DNA of 62,269 nt, taken from CBDCBA01 sp965214125 (GTDB lineage: Bacteria > Planctomycetota > Phycisphaerae > Tepidisphaerales > Tepidisphaeraceae). Within the stretch, counting starts at the first letter, position 1, and every line of letters begins with the position of its first letter. Shown here piece by piece: positions 52,417-60,800 of the stretch. The translations under genes were made by a program, and so were the position numbers. Under the pieces are notes generated by a model that saw only the letters and a program-made list of their open reading frames with translations, searched no databases and was not told the DNA's origin. The stretch covers positions 1 through 62,269 of the forward strand of contig CBDCBA010000005.1 of assembly GCA_965214125.1 (NCBI GenBank), given 5' to 3'.

Positions 52417-52496
52417 TGGTTTCGACGAACGCATACGAAAGCCGCGGACTCTTCCAAGTCGCGGCCAAGGGGAGCGTCGGTGTGCCCGACCGGTGT

Positions 52497-53313
52497 CTAG
52501 TTCAGCCCCGCCTGGGGGTCTTCGACGGCGTCCGGTTCGGTCGCGTCGGCCTCCTTCACGCGGACCTGCGGCAGTGGGCCCAGCGGCATGGCGGGCTTGG
52601 CGAGCTGCGTTTTGCTGAGGGATGGCCGGGCCGGGGATGATGCCAAGGCGGCGCAGGGCGGGCGGGCGACTTCCTCGTCCTCCGAGTTCAGCGAGTAGGC
52701 ACGGCGAAGCATCTGCTCGGCGGCCTCCTCCTGGCGGATGCCCTCGAGGTACAGGCCGTATGACTTGACCGTCTGCGGGTCGTCGCGGTCGAGCAGCCGC
52801 GCCGACTCGAAGGCCGCGATCGCCGCGTCGGGTTCGCCGGCCTTGGCGTAGGTGAGGGCGACGAGGAGCTTCTTGACCTTGTCCCCCTTGCTCAGCCGCT
52901 CGATTTCGGCGAGCTGGCTGCCGTCGCTGTCGGTCTCCGCCAGCGCGTAGGCGAGGGTGTCGAGAATCAGCATGCGGTACTCGTCATCGTCGCGACCGCG
53001 CGGCGTGAGCGGCATCACGTCGAGGGCGGTCATGTAGGGACCGCACGGCCTCGGGCTGATGGCCGGCGGCCCAGCGCGCCTCCCCAAGATGGAAGTGCGC
53101 CCGGTAGTCTCGCGGGCTGCGGCGGACTTGGTTGGCGAAGATCAGCGATGCCGTCTCGTGATCGCCCTCGCTGAGCGCGATGCGGCCCTCGGCCCGCTCG
53201 GTCTTGGAAAACGTGAGCGAGTCGGCGCACCCGCCAAGCGCGAGGCCGCTCGCGACGACGGTAGCGGCCAGGAGCGGCGTGGAGAGCTGAATTGAGATGG
53301 GTCGGCGTGCCAT
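52497..53313 (-). pseudogene. TPR lipoprotein gene with frameshifts
   Basis: ATG 53313 (MARRPISIQLSTPLLAATVV) leads to a lipobox LALGGC at about residues 25-30 and TPR-like helices (ALSEGDHETASLIFANQVRR). The frame changes at CCC near 53041; with one C less it reads VRSYMTALDVMPL and continues DEYRMLILDTLAYALAE and AAIAAFESARLLDRDDPQT. Near 52660-52610 the chain again looks out of phase (an alternative frame gives ALRRLGIIPGPA) before KTQLAKPAMPLGPLPQV and the stop at 52497. Read together it is a lipid-anchored TPR protein of about 270 residues, of the kind beside pilus assembly genes. Confidence 0.72.
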
Positions 53314-53670
53314 GCGGCTACCTCCGTGCAGCGCGTGGGGCGGGATCGTCGGGATGACGGGAAGAGTCCGAAGCGCCCGGGAATTGAGGTCCGGGGGCGG
53401 TCTCCGGCGGCCGACCTCCTGTCGGCCGCGGAAACCTTATCAGTCGTGAGCGGCGACGCAAGCCGTGCGGCTCCGGCGGGAGCATGACATTGGCGAGCGG
53501 GGCAACCCGTGCCAGCCGTCCGTGGCTGGCCTGTGAGTTACGCCGTCGCCCTGACGTGGTTCGTGGCGGGGAAGAAAATTTTGTCGTGGTTAGGCCGCAT
53601 GTGCCGTTCGTGGCGCTAATGCGGGTCGTTTGGTCGTCGCGGCGGGTGCGGGCTCTACCATGCGTCGCCT
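53314..53670. other. Intergenic region, divergent promoters
   Basis: No gene seen in 357 bases. A hairpin GCGGCCGAC/GTCGGCCGC lies at 53407-53429. The remainder lies upstream of mlaE and of the lipoprotein gene and should hold their promoters; no clear -35/-10 pair stands out. Confidence 0.4.
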
Positions 53671-54495
53671 ATGCCCGCGCGGCTCGTCGCCCGATTCTCC
53701 GATCAGCTCCGCGGAATCCTCGAAGGATTCGGCGACTTCTGCGACTTTTCCGGCCGCGCGCTGGGGTACCTCGTCACCAGTTTCTGGCGTCCACAGACGC
53801 TGCGGTCGCTGCTCGTGCAGATGTACGAGGTTGGTGTCAAAAGTGTGCCGGTGGTCGGCATTACCGGCGGATTCATCGGCATGGTGATGGCGATCGAAAG
53901 CTTTGCGCAGTTTGTCAGCATCGGCCAGGAGGAGCGCATCGGCAGCGTGATCGGGCTGACCGTGCTCAAGCAGATCGGCCCGGTGCTGGCGGCCATGATG
54001 CTCAGCGGCCGCGTCGGCGGAGCGCTGACGGCGGAGCTGGGCACGATGAACGTTACCGAGCAACTCGATGCGCTCCGCGTGATGGGCAGCGACCCGATCC
54101 GGTACCTCGTGGTTCCCCGCTTCCTCGCGTGCGTGCTGCTGACGCCGATGCTGACGATCTACAGCGACGTGCTGGGCATCCTCGGCGGCTGGGTCATCGC
54201 GACGAAAGCCCTTGGCGTGGCGGAGGCGCCGTACTGGTTCTACAGCGCCCAGGGGATCGACACGTGGAACCTGCTCGAGGGCATTTGCAAGAGCGTCTTC
54301 TTCGGCGGCGCGATTGGCCTGATCAGTTGCTACAAGGGCTTTACCTGCGGCAGCGGCGCCAGCGGCGTGGGCCGGGCGTGCACGGAGAGCTTTGTCGCGA
54401 GCTTTATCTCGATCATCATCCTGAACTTCTTCTTCGCCAAGCTGCTCCGCGACTTCTACGAAGGGTTGTTCGGGCCGCCGGAGAGCATCTTTTAA
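53671..54495 (+). CDS. mlaE: MlaE-type ABC lipid-transport permease
   Basis: A 274-residue inner-membrane permease of the MlaE/YrbE family. Family signatures: VPVVGITGGFIGMVMAIESF, VLAAMMLSGRVGGALTAELG in one run with TMNVTEQLDALRVMGSDPI after it, and VVPRFLACVLLTPMLTIYSD. About five to six helices. Together with the next gene it forms the core of a phospholipid (Mla/MCE) importer or exporter. No MCE-domain (MlaD) gene follows. A 92-bp palindrome separates it from mlaF. Confidence 0.92.
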   Translation: MPARLVARFSDQLRGILEGFGDFCDFSGRALGYLVTSFWRPQTLRSLLVQMYEVGVKSVPVVGITGGFIGMVMAIESFAQFVSIGQEERIGSVIGLTVLKQIGPVLAAMMLSGRVGGALTAELGTMNVTEQLDALRVMGSDPIRYLVVPRFLACVLLTPMLTIYSDVLGILGGWVIATKALGVAEAPYWFYSAQGIDTWNLLEGICKSVFFGGAIGLISCYKGFTCGSGASGVGRACTESFVASFISIIILNFFFAKLLRDFYEGLFGPPESIF

Positions 54496-54587
54496 GGGAG
54501 GTAGGAGCGAGGGAGGTGGGACGTGGGCAGACCCGAACCAGCCTTTCCGCCTCTGCCTACATCCCACCTCCCTCGCTCCCACCTCCC
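54496..54587. repeat. GGGAGGTGGGA-family palindrome between mlaE and mlaF
   Basis: Arms 54496-54531 and 54552-54587, each 36 bases, pair with three mismatches. The left starts directly after the mlaE stop with GGGAGGTAGGAGCGAGGGAG; the right ends 7 bases before the mlaF ATG. Copy two lies at 56251-56351. Confidence 0.85.
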
Positions 54588-54594
54588 CTCCGCC

Positions 54595-55353
54595 ATGTCC
54601 CTCATCCGCCTCGTCAACGTGCACAAGCGCTTTGGGTCGCTCGTCGTGCTCGACGGGGTGGACCTGGAGGTCGAGGAGGGCAAGACGCTCGTGGTCCTGG
54701 GTGCCAGTGGCACGGGCAAGAGTGTGATGCTCAAGCACATCGTCGGCCTGCTCCAGCCGGATTTGGGCGAAGTCTGGTTCGAGCAGACGCGCATCGACAC
54801 CTTGCCGCGTCGGCCGCTGATGGACGTGCGCACGAAGATGGGCTTCCTCTTCCAGCAGGGGGCCCTCTTCGACTCCCTGACCAATCTGGAGAACGTCGCC
54901 TTCCCTCTGACCGAGCACACCCAGTTGGCCTCCGGCGAGATTCGCGATCGGGCCCAGCGCATGCTCAGCCTCGTGGGGCTGCCGGAGGTCGGCAGCAAGA
55001 TGCCCAGCCAAGTCAGCGGCGGGCAGCGCAAGCGCGTGGCGCTCGCGCGGGCGATTGTGATGGAGCCGAAGGTCATCCTGTACGACGAGCCGACGACCGG
55101 CCTGGACCCGATTCGCAGCGACGTCATCAGCGAGGTCATTCTCAAGCTCCAGCGCGAGCTTGATGTGACGAGCATCGTCGTCACCCACGACATGGCCAAC
55201 GCCTTCAAGGTGGCGGATCGCATCGTGATGATGCACGCCGGCAAGATCGCCTTCGACGGCACGGCCGACGAGATCCGCCAGACCGACGATGCCGTCGTCG
55301 CCCGCTTCGTTCGCGGCGAGGCCGATGAAAGCGAGCTGGCGAACATCCGCTAG
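54595..55353 (+). CDS. mlaF: MlaF-type ABC ATPase
   Basis: A 252-residue ATPase partner of MlaE. Walker A GASGTGKS (about 38-45), Q-loop FLFQQGALFDSLTN, signature SGGQRKR (about 141-147), Walker B VILYDEPTTGLDPI and switch His in IVVTHDM. The start ATG 54595 follows the palindrome, which leaves CCTCCCCTCCGCC before ATG, with no ribosome-binding site of normal type. The MlaF-like subgroup is marked by ALFDSLTNLENVAFPL. Confidence 0.94.
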   Translation: MSLIRLVNVHKRFGSLVVLDGVDLEVEEGKTLVVLGASGTGKSVMLKHIVGLLQPDLGEVWFEQTRIDTLPRRPLMDVRTKMGFLFQQGALFDSLTNLENVAFPLTEHTQLASGEIRDRAQRMLSLVGLPEVGSKMPSQVSGGQRKRVALARAIVMEPKVILYDEPTTGLDPIRSDVISEVILKLQRELDVTSIVVTHDMANAFKVADRIVMMHAGKIAFDGTADEIRQTDDAVVARFVRGEADESELANIR

Positions 55354-55371
55354 CTCAGTTTGCACAACAGG

Positions 55372-55561
55372 TGCTCGTGTCGCGTCCGTTGTTACTGAGA
55401 ACGCGATGGATATGCGCGTCCTCCCACAACCTCTCGTTAGCCGCCCCGCCTTGCGGGGCGCTCAGCGCCCATCTGCGCGCCCCGCGAGGCGGGGCGGCTA
55501 ACGAGCATGCGCATGATCCATCCCGTTCTCAGTAACATCGGAGCGGCTTCGGGCACGAGCA
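55372..55561. repeat. Nested long palindrome
   Basis: Outer arms GTTACTGAGAACG (from 55391) and CGTTCTCAGTAAC (to 55536) enclose an inner stem CTCGTTAGCCGCCCCGCC / GGCGGGGCGGCTAACGAG (55433-55505). GCTCGTG and CACGAGC extend it further. It fills most of the 364-base gap between mlaF and mcsA; the rest holds no gene. Confidence 0.8.
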
Positions 55562-55717
55562 ACCGAGATACAAGCTGCTCGAGTTTGGGTGCTCGGGTGC
55601 CACTGCATCTTTGCAGTGGCGAGCGTCGCCCTGCATCGGCCACTGCAAGGACCCAATGACCTCGCTTGGCCGCTCGGGCCGCTTGACGCCCGACGCTTCG
55701 CCTAACATTCAGGCCGT

Positions 55718-56254
55718 ATGGCGAGCGATCCAAACCACCCCGCGAACCACCCGTGCGGTCACTGCAACAAGCCCAAGACGGTTCACGTGACCGAGATCAA
55801 GGCCGGGCAGAAGGTCGAAAAGCATTTGTGCAAAGATTGCCCGCTCGTGAACGAGGGGATGGCGAGCGGCGGCAAGAGCCACCAGCCGCTGAACGAGCTG
55901 TTGAGCAACTTCGTCCTCTCGCAAGGCCCCGCCGGCAAAGCCCAGCAGCAGGCCAAGGCGTGCGATCTGTGCGGCATGACCTGGTCCAAGTTCAAGCAGG
56001 GCGGGCTCCTCGGTTGCGAGAACGATTACGCGGTCTTCGAGGAGGAACTCACCGGCCTGCTCAAGCGGGCGCACGAGGGAGCCACGCACCACACGGGCAA
56101 GGTGCCCGCCCGTCGCGGTGGCGAGGGAACCGTTCGCCGCCGCAAGCCCAGCGTCACCCGGCTGCGCAAGGAGCTCGAACGCGCCGTCGAAGCCGAGGAC
56201 TACGAATCGGCCGCCAAGCTGCGGGATCAGATCAGCCAGGCCGAGGGGACGTAG
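55718..56254 (+). CDS. mcsA: McsA-like zinc-ribbon/UvrBC-motif protein
   Basis: A 178-residue activator of the arginine kinase McsB. Cys pairs HPCGHCNKPK (13/16) and CKDC (38/41) form one zinc site; CDLCGMTW (about 82/85) and the Cys of LLGCEND form the second. The C-terminal UvrB/UvrC motif is LRKELERAVEAEDYESAAKL (about 148-167). Directly upstream of mcsB, as in Bacillus. The stop TAG lies in the first bases of the palindrome that follows. Confidence 0.9.
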   Translation: MASDPNHPANHPCGHCNKPKTVHVTEIKAGQKVEKHLCKDCPLVNEGMASGGKSHQPLNELLSNFVLSQGPAGKAQQQAKACDLCGMTWSKFKQGGLLGCENDYAVFEEELTGLLKRAHEGATHHTGKVPARRGGEGTVRRRKPSVTRLRKELERAVEAEDYESAAKLRDQISQAEGT

Positions 56255-56351
56255 GAGCGAGGGAGGTGGGACGTGGGCAGAGCCCCGAGTTCAACCTTCT
56301 TGATCCGCATCTGTTTCTGCCCGCATCCCACCTCCCCCGCTCCCACCTCCC
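56251..56351. repeat. GGGAGGTGGGA-family palindrome between mcsA and mcsB
   Basis: Left arm 56251-56282 (GTAGGAGCGAGGGAGGTGGG...) includes the mcsA stop TAG. Right arm 56316-56351 ends CCCACCTCCC and directly abuts the mcsB ATG at 56352. It is near-identical to 54496-54587. No normal ribosome-binding site remains before mcsB. Confidence 0.87.
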
Positions 56352-57407
56352 ATGAAACTATCCGATCTCACCAGCAAGGCCGGCGAGTGGCTCCGCGGCA
56401 GCGGGCCGATGAGCGAGACGGTCATCTCCAGCCGCGTGCGCTTGGCGCGCAACGTGAAGGGCTATCCCTTTCTCTCCATCGCCGGCCGGCCGCAGAAGCG
56501 CGAGCTCGAACGCCGCATCCGCGAGACGATTCTCGAGGCCGAGCTCGCCCCGCAAACGCTTTACGTCGATCTCGAGGAGGCCACCGACGTCGACCGCGAC
56601 CTGCTTGTTGAACGCCACCTCATCTCCAAGCAACACGCCGGCGCCGAGGGCGCTCGTGGCGTGGCCGTCGGGCAGGACGAGGACCTGTCGATCATGGTCA
56701 ACGAGGAGGATCACCTGCGCCTCCAGGTGCTCAAAAGTGGCTTACAACTCGACGAGGCGTGGGAGCAGATCACCCGCGTCGATGACGCGCTCGAACACGA
56801 GCTCGAGTTCGCCTACCACCCCCGCTTTGGCTACCTGACGGCCTGCCCGACCAACGTCGGCACCGGCATCCGCGTCAGCGTGATGCTCCACCTGCCGGCG
56901 CTGAAGCTGACCGGCGAGATTGAGAAGGTCTTCCGCGCCGCCAAGGACATGAAGCTGGCCGTGCGCGGGCTCTACGGCGAGGGGACCGAAGCGCTGGGCG
57001 ACTTCTACCAGGTGTCGAACCAGACCACGCTGGGCAAGGAGGAGCACGAGCTGCTCGACGACTTCAAGCACCAGACGATCCCCAAGATCATCGACTACGA
57101 GCACCACGCCCGCCGCACCCTGCGCACCGAACGGGCAACGGCCCTTGACGACATCGTCTTCCGCGCCCTGGGCCTGCTGCGCAGCGCCCGGCTGATGAGC
57201 AGCGACGAGGCCCTGCGCCTGATGAGCCACCTGCGCCTGGGCGTTCACCTGGGCCGCGTCAAGGAGATCGAGATCGCGACGGTGAACGAGCTGGTCCTGA
57301 TGACGCAGCCGGCCCACCTGCAAAAGCTTATGGGCAAGAAGCTCGACGGCGACGCCCGCAAGGCCGCCCGCGCGGAGTTCATCCGCTACAAGCTCAAGGC
57401 CGTTTGA
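56352..57407 (+). CDS. mcsB: Protein arginine kinase McsB
   Basis: A 351-residue ATP:guanido phosphotransferase that phosphorylates Arg in proteins, marking them for ClpCP in Firmicutes. Family signatures: VISSRVRLARNVKGYPF (residues about 23-39), QDEDLSIMVNEEDHLRLQ, GYLTACPTNVGTGIRVSVM and NQTTLGKEEHELL. The C-terminal segment GDARKAARAEFIRYKL corresponds to the RDxxRA phosphoarginine-binding motif but reads RKAARA. No ctsR or clpC gene lies next to it. Confidence 0.93.
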   Translation: MKLSDLTSKAGEWLRGSGPMSETVISSRVRLARNVKGYPFLSIAGRPQKRELERRIRETILEAELAPQTLYVDLEEATDVDRDLLVERHLISKQHAGAEGARGVAVGQDEDLSIMVNEEDHLRLQVLKSGLQLDEAWEQITRVDDALEHELEFAYHPRFGYLTACPTNVGTGIRVSVMLHLPALKLTGEIEKVFRAAKDMKLAVRGLYGEGTEALGDFYQVSNQTTLGKEEHELLDDFKHQTIPKIIDYEHHARRTLRTERATALDDIVFRALGLLRSARLMSSDEALRLMSHLRLGVHLGRVKEIEIATVNELVLMTQPAHLQKLMGKKLDGDARKAARAEFIRYKLKAV

Positions 57408-57560
57408 CGCCGCGTGGGGTTGGGCGGGCCGCTGCGCCGCGCTTCGCCGTCTGGTAACGGTGGCGCGGGGGCGTTTGGTCGCGGGCGCGAAACTTCGGGA
57501 CCGATGTCGCATACTGACCGCGTCGCGTCCTGCCCGCCCTTCGCGCTTTTCGTACCACGC

Positions 57561-60500
57561 ATGAAGCCACACCCCCGCCGCCGTTCGTTCCGCGTTGCCC
57601 GCCTACTCGCCGCCGCCGCCCTGGCGACCACCCTCGGAATGGGCCTCGCCGCGCCCGTGACGGCCGGCAATGTGCTGGCGCCGCTCGATTCGCTCGAGGA
57701 CTACTTTCCCGAGAAGTCCCTCTTCGGCCCCAGCGCCTACGGCCCGGCCTTCAGCCACGACGGGCGCTTCGCCGCGTTCCTCTACCGCCCCTACGACGAG
57801 CGACGCCACGGGGCGGACCTGTACGTCTTCGACACCCAGACCAACAAGAGCCGCCGCGTCACGAGCGCGTCGCGCTTTGCCGAATATCAGGCCGATGCGC
57901 GGGCGGTGGTCGAGGACCGCGTCGAGCGGCTGAAGAAGGCCAAGGACAAGCGATACGCCGCCCTGATGAACCAGGACAAGGAGCCCGCCGACGACGCCGA
58001 GAAGGCCGGGTCGGCTGTGGTCGGAAGCTACGTCGGCACGGCCAGCGAGACCGACGGCCGCGTCGATGATGGCGCTGAAGTTCGTCTCTCGATCGAGGAG
58101 GGCGAGGAGGCGATGACGGGCGAGCTGACGGCGGGGCTGGTTCGGCTGTCGCTGCGCAACGTGACGCTTGCGGACGACGGCAGCGTCACCGCCGACGCCG
58201 GCGCGGAGGGGGACGAGATTGAGGGCACGCTGACCGCCACGTTCGACGAGGCGGCCGGGCAGTTGACCGGCACGCTCGAGCTGACGAAGCCGACGCTGAA
58301 GTTGAAGTTCGATGCCGCCCGCGAGACGGTCGAGGAGGCGTCGGCAGCGACGACGCGGAAGGTCGAGCATGCGCGCGGCATCCTCGACGCCGAGGCGGAG
58401 GTCGTGGAGGCGGGCGACATCGTGCCCGCGAAGGACACCGACGCCGGGCGCTCGCCCCGCTACGGCGGCGTGCGGTCGTTCGAGTGGTCGCCGGTGGCGA
58501 ACGAGATGCTCGTGATGAGCGGCGGCGACATCTACCGCCTGCGCCTCGACGAGGACCAGTGGGCCTCGGCCGATTCCGCGGCAGACGCCCCCTATCGCGG
58601 CGAGCTCGACCGGCTGACCCGCACGCGCGAGCGCGAGGGGAGCGTCGCCTACCTGCCCAGCGGCGACGGCTACACCTACCTGCGCGACGGCGCGCTGCTG
58701 CGCGTCAGCTTCGGCGACAGCAAGATCCTCCAGCTCGACCCGCCGCTGCAGGACGGCGAGCGGATGGTCGGCTACCGCATCAGCCCGGACGAGGACCGCC
58801 TGGTCTTCCTCGCGAGCAAGAGCAACGACAATCCGCAGGCGTACGAGAGCGTGACGATCGTGCGCTACCGCGAGCGGTTCGCCGAGGCCCGGCAGGTGCG
58901 CCGCCTCGTCGCCGACGCCGACGTGCCGACGGGGCAGACGAGCATCTACCTCTACGACCTGACCGGTCACGAGCGCGAGGATGGCCAGCTCCAGCGTGTC
59001 TTCACCCGCACCACGACCGGCCCGCGCGACGTGATGTTCGTGCCGCAGTGGTCGCCCGATTCCAGCCGCGTCGCGTTCGCGGCGTTCGAGCAGTCGAGTG
59101 GGCAGGTGTCGATTCTCGAGGCGGGCTTCGACCTAGTCGAAGACGAGTCGGCGCCCGAGGCCGCGCCCACCGAGGCCGATGGCGAACGGCGCGAGCGCGA
59201 GGTCGCACAGGACCGCGAGGACCAGGACGGCGAGGACACTCAGGATGGCCATGACGGCCAGCAGCAGGACGAGGCCCCGACCTCCCAGCCCGCCGAGGCC
59301 GAGCCGGCGCCGGAGCCGGAGTTCACGATCGAGAACGCGAAGGTCGTCTACCGCTTCCTGCACAACGGCGGGCCGAACACGCCCAGCCTGATCGTGCCGC
59401 GCTACCTCCCGGACTCGCGGCACCTCACCTTCATCACCGAACTCAGCGGCTTCCGCCACCTGCACGTGCTTGACCCGGTGTACGAGCGGCTCGAGCAAAT
59501 CACGACCGGCATGCTCGAGGTCTACCCGTTCGACCAGTCGCGCGACCACGAGCGGCTGTTCCTGACGGCGACCGTCGAGAACGACCCGGCGTCAGAGTGG
59601 GTCTACGAACTCAACCTCCTGACCCGCGACCTGCGCCGCCTCGACGGCGGCGAGGGCGTGGCCGAGCAGGTGGCCGTCGCCGATGACGGCTCGCACGCCC
59701 TGATCGTTCAGGCCGACTTCGGCCAGCCGCGGGAGCTGAAGCTTTTCGAGGAGAACGCCGACGGCGAGATGTCGTCGACAATGCTGAGCGACTTCCACCC
59801 GAAGGTCGCCCACGAGAAGACGGCGGTCGAGCCGGAATACTTCGCCTTCGAAAACCGCCACGGCCAGACCATTCACGGGCACATGTTCAAGCCCGACGAC
59901 TGGACGCCGAGCGACAAGCGGCCGCTGCTGATGTACGTCTACGGCGGGCCGCTGGGGGATCGAAAGATGATCACCCGCGGCGCCTTCAGCGCCCCGAGCT
60001 ACTTTTTCGCCCGCTACATGACCGAGCAGCACGGCTGGGTGACGGCCACCGTCGACCCGCGCGGCGCCAGCGGCTTCGGGGCCGTCTTCGAGAAGGCCAA
60101 CTTCCAGCGCGTGGGCGAGCCGCAGACGGAGGATCTCGTCGACGCCGCCGACTGGCTTGTCGACCACGCCGGCGTTGATCGCGACAAGCGGGCGCTGCAC
60201 GGTTGGAGCTTCGGCGGATTCCAGACGCAGATGACGATGTACACCGAGCCCGAGGCCTTCGCCGTCGGCATCGCCGGCGCCGGGCCGACCGAGTGGGTCA
60301 ACTACAACGCCTGGTACACCACCGGCACCGTCGGGACCAAGGCCGGCTTGAAGGAGGACGCCGAGGCGTTCAGCCTGCTGCCGCTGGCCGAGAATCTCGA
60401 GGGCCGCCTGCTGCTCGTCCACGGCATGGAGGACGCGAACGTGCTCTACCAGGACACGGTGCGCGTCTACCGCAAGCTGCTCCAGGCGCACAAGGGACAC

Positions 60501-60782
60501 CTTGTGGACCTGTTCCTCGACCCCACCGGCGGGCACGGCATGGGCGGCGACGTGAACACGCTCGACCGGTACCGCAAGTACGAGGACTTCCTCGTCCAAC
60601 ACCTCGGCGAAGGCGAGCCCGCGGCCACGCCGGCGGGGCAGGACGATGCCCCGACGACGCAGCCCACCACCCAACCCACCACCCAGCCCGCGACCCGTCC
60701 GGCCACGCGCCCACTCGGCATCCTGCAAACCGCCGACGACGCCCGCCGCACGACCCGCGCCGAGATTCGCCGCGACGAGTGA
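57561..60782 (+). CDS. Secreted S9 (prolyl oligopeptidase/DPP-IV-like) peptidase
   Basis: A 1073-residue exported peptidase from ATG 57561 (MKPHPRRRSFRVARLLAAAA), signal peptide to about residue 33. A beta-propeller region runs to about 700, with SPRYGGVRSFEWSPVANE and QWSPDSSRVAFAAFE repeats. A 150-residue insert near 140-285 (LSIEEGEEAMTGELTAGL) is unusual. An acidic low-complexity linker lies near 535-585. The hydrolase has Ser in HGWSFGGFQTQM (about 883), Asp in HGMEDANVLYQD (about 957) and His in TGGHGMGG (about 991). The tail has Thr-Gln-Pro repeats. Function: peptide cleavage outside the cytosol. Confidence 0.9.
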   Translation: MKPHPRRRSFRVARLLAAAALATTLGMGLAAPVTAGNVLAPLDSLEDYFPEKSLFGPSAYGPAFSHDGRFAAFLYRPYDERRHGADLYVFDTQTNKSRRVTSASRFAEYQADARAVVEDRVERLKKAKDKRYAALMNQDKEPADDAEKAGSAVVGSYVGTASETDGRVDDGAEVRLSIEEGEEAMTGELTAGLVRLSLRNVTLADDGSVTADAGAEGDEIEGTLTATFDEAAGQLTGTLELTKPTLKLKFDAARETVEEASAATTRKVEHARGILDAEAEVVEAGDIVPAKDTDAGRSPRYGGVRSFEWSPVANEMLVMSGGDIYRLRLDEDQWASADSAADAPYRGELDRLTRTREREGSVAYLPSGDGYTYLRDGALLRVSFGDSKILQLDPPLQDGERMVGYRISPDEDRLVFLASKSNDNPQAYESVTIVRYRERFAEARQVRRLVADADVPTGQTSIYLYDLTGHEREDGQLQRVFTRTTTGPRDVMFVPQWSPDSSRVAFAAFEQSSGQVSILEAGFDLVEDESAPEAAPTEADGERREREVAQDREDQDGEDTQDGHDGQQQDEAPTSQPAEAEPAPEPEFTIENAKVVYRFLHNGGPNTPSLIVPRYLPDSRHLTFITELSGFRHLHVLDPVYERLEQITTGMLEVYPFDQSRDHERLFLTATVENDPASEWVYELNLLTRDLRRLDGGEGVAEQVAVADDGSHALIVQADFGQPRELKLFEENADGEMSSTMLSDFHPKVAHEKTAVEPEYFAFENRHGQTIHGHMFKPDDWTPSDKRPLLMYVYGGPLGDRKMITRGAFSAPSYFFARYMTEQHGWVTATVDPRGASGFGAVFEKANFQRVGEPQTEDLVDAADWLVDHAGVDRDKRALHGWSFGGFQTQMTMYTEPEAFAVGIAGAGPTEWVNYNAWYTTGTVGTKAGLKEDAEAFSLLPLAENLEGRLLLVHGMEDANVLYQDTVRVYRKLLQAHKGHLVDLFLDPTGGHGMGGDVNTLDRYRKYEDFLVQHLGEGEPAATPAGQDDAPTTQPTTQPTTQPATRPATRPLGILQTADDARRTTRAEIRRDE

Positions 60783-60800
60783 GCCAAGTCGGTGCCGGCT

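Noticed and set aside
53590..55365. Minus-strand open frame of about 590 codons
   Set aside because: Antisense to mlaE and mlaF, whose motifs are complete.
60653..60710. Short direct repeats (CACCCAACC-like) considered as CRISPR or minisatellite
   Set aside because: They encode Thr-Gln-Pro repeats in the S9 peptidase tail; no spacers.
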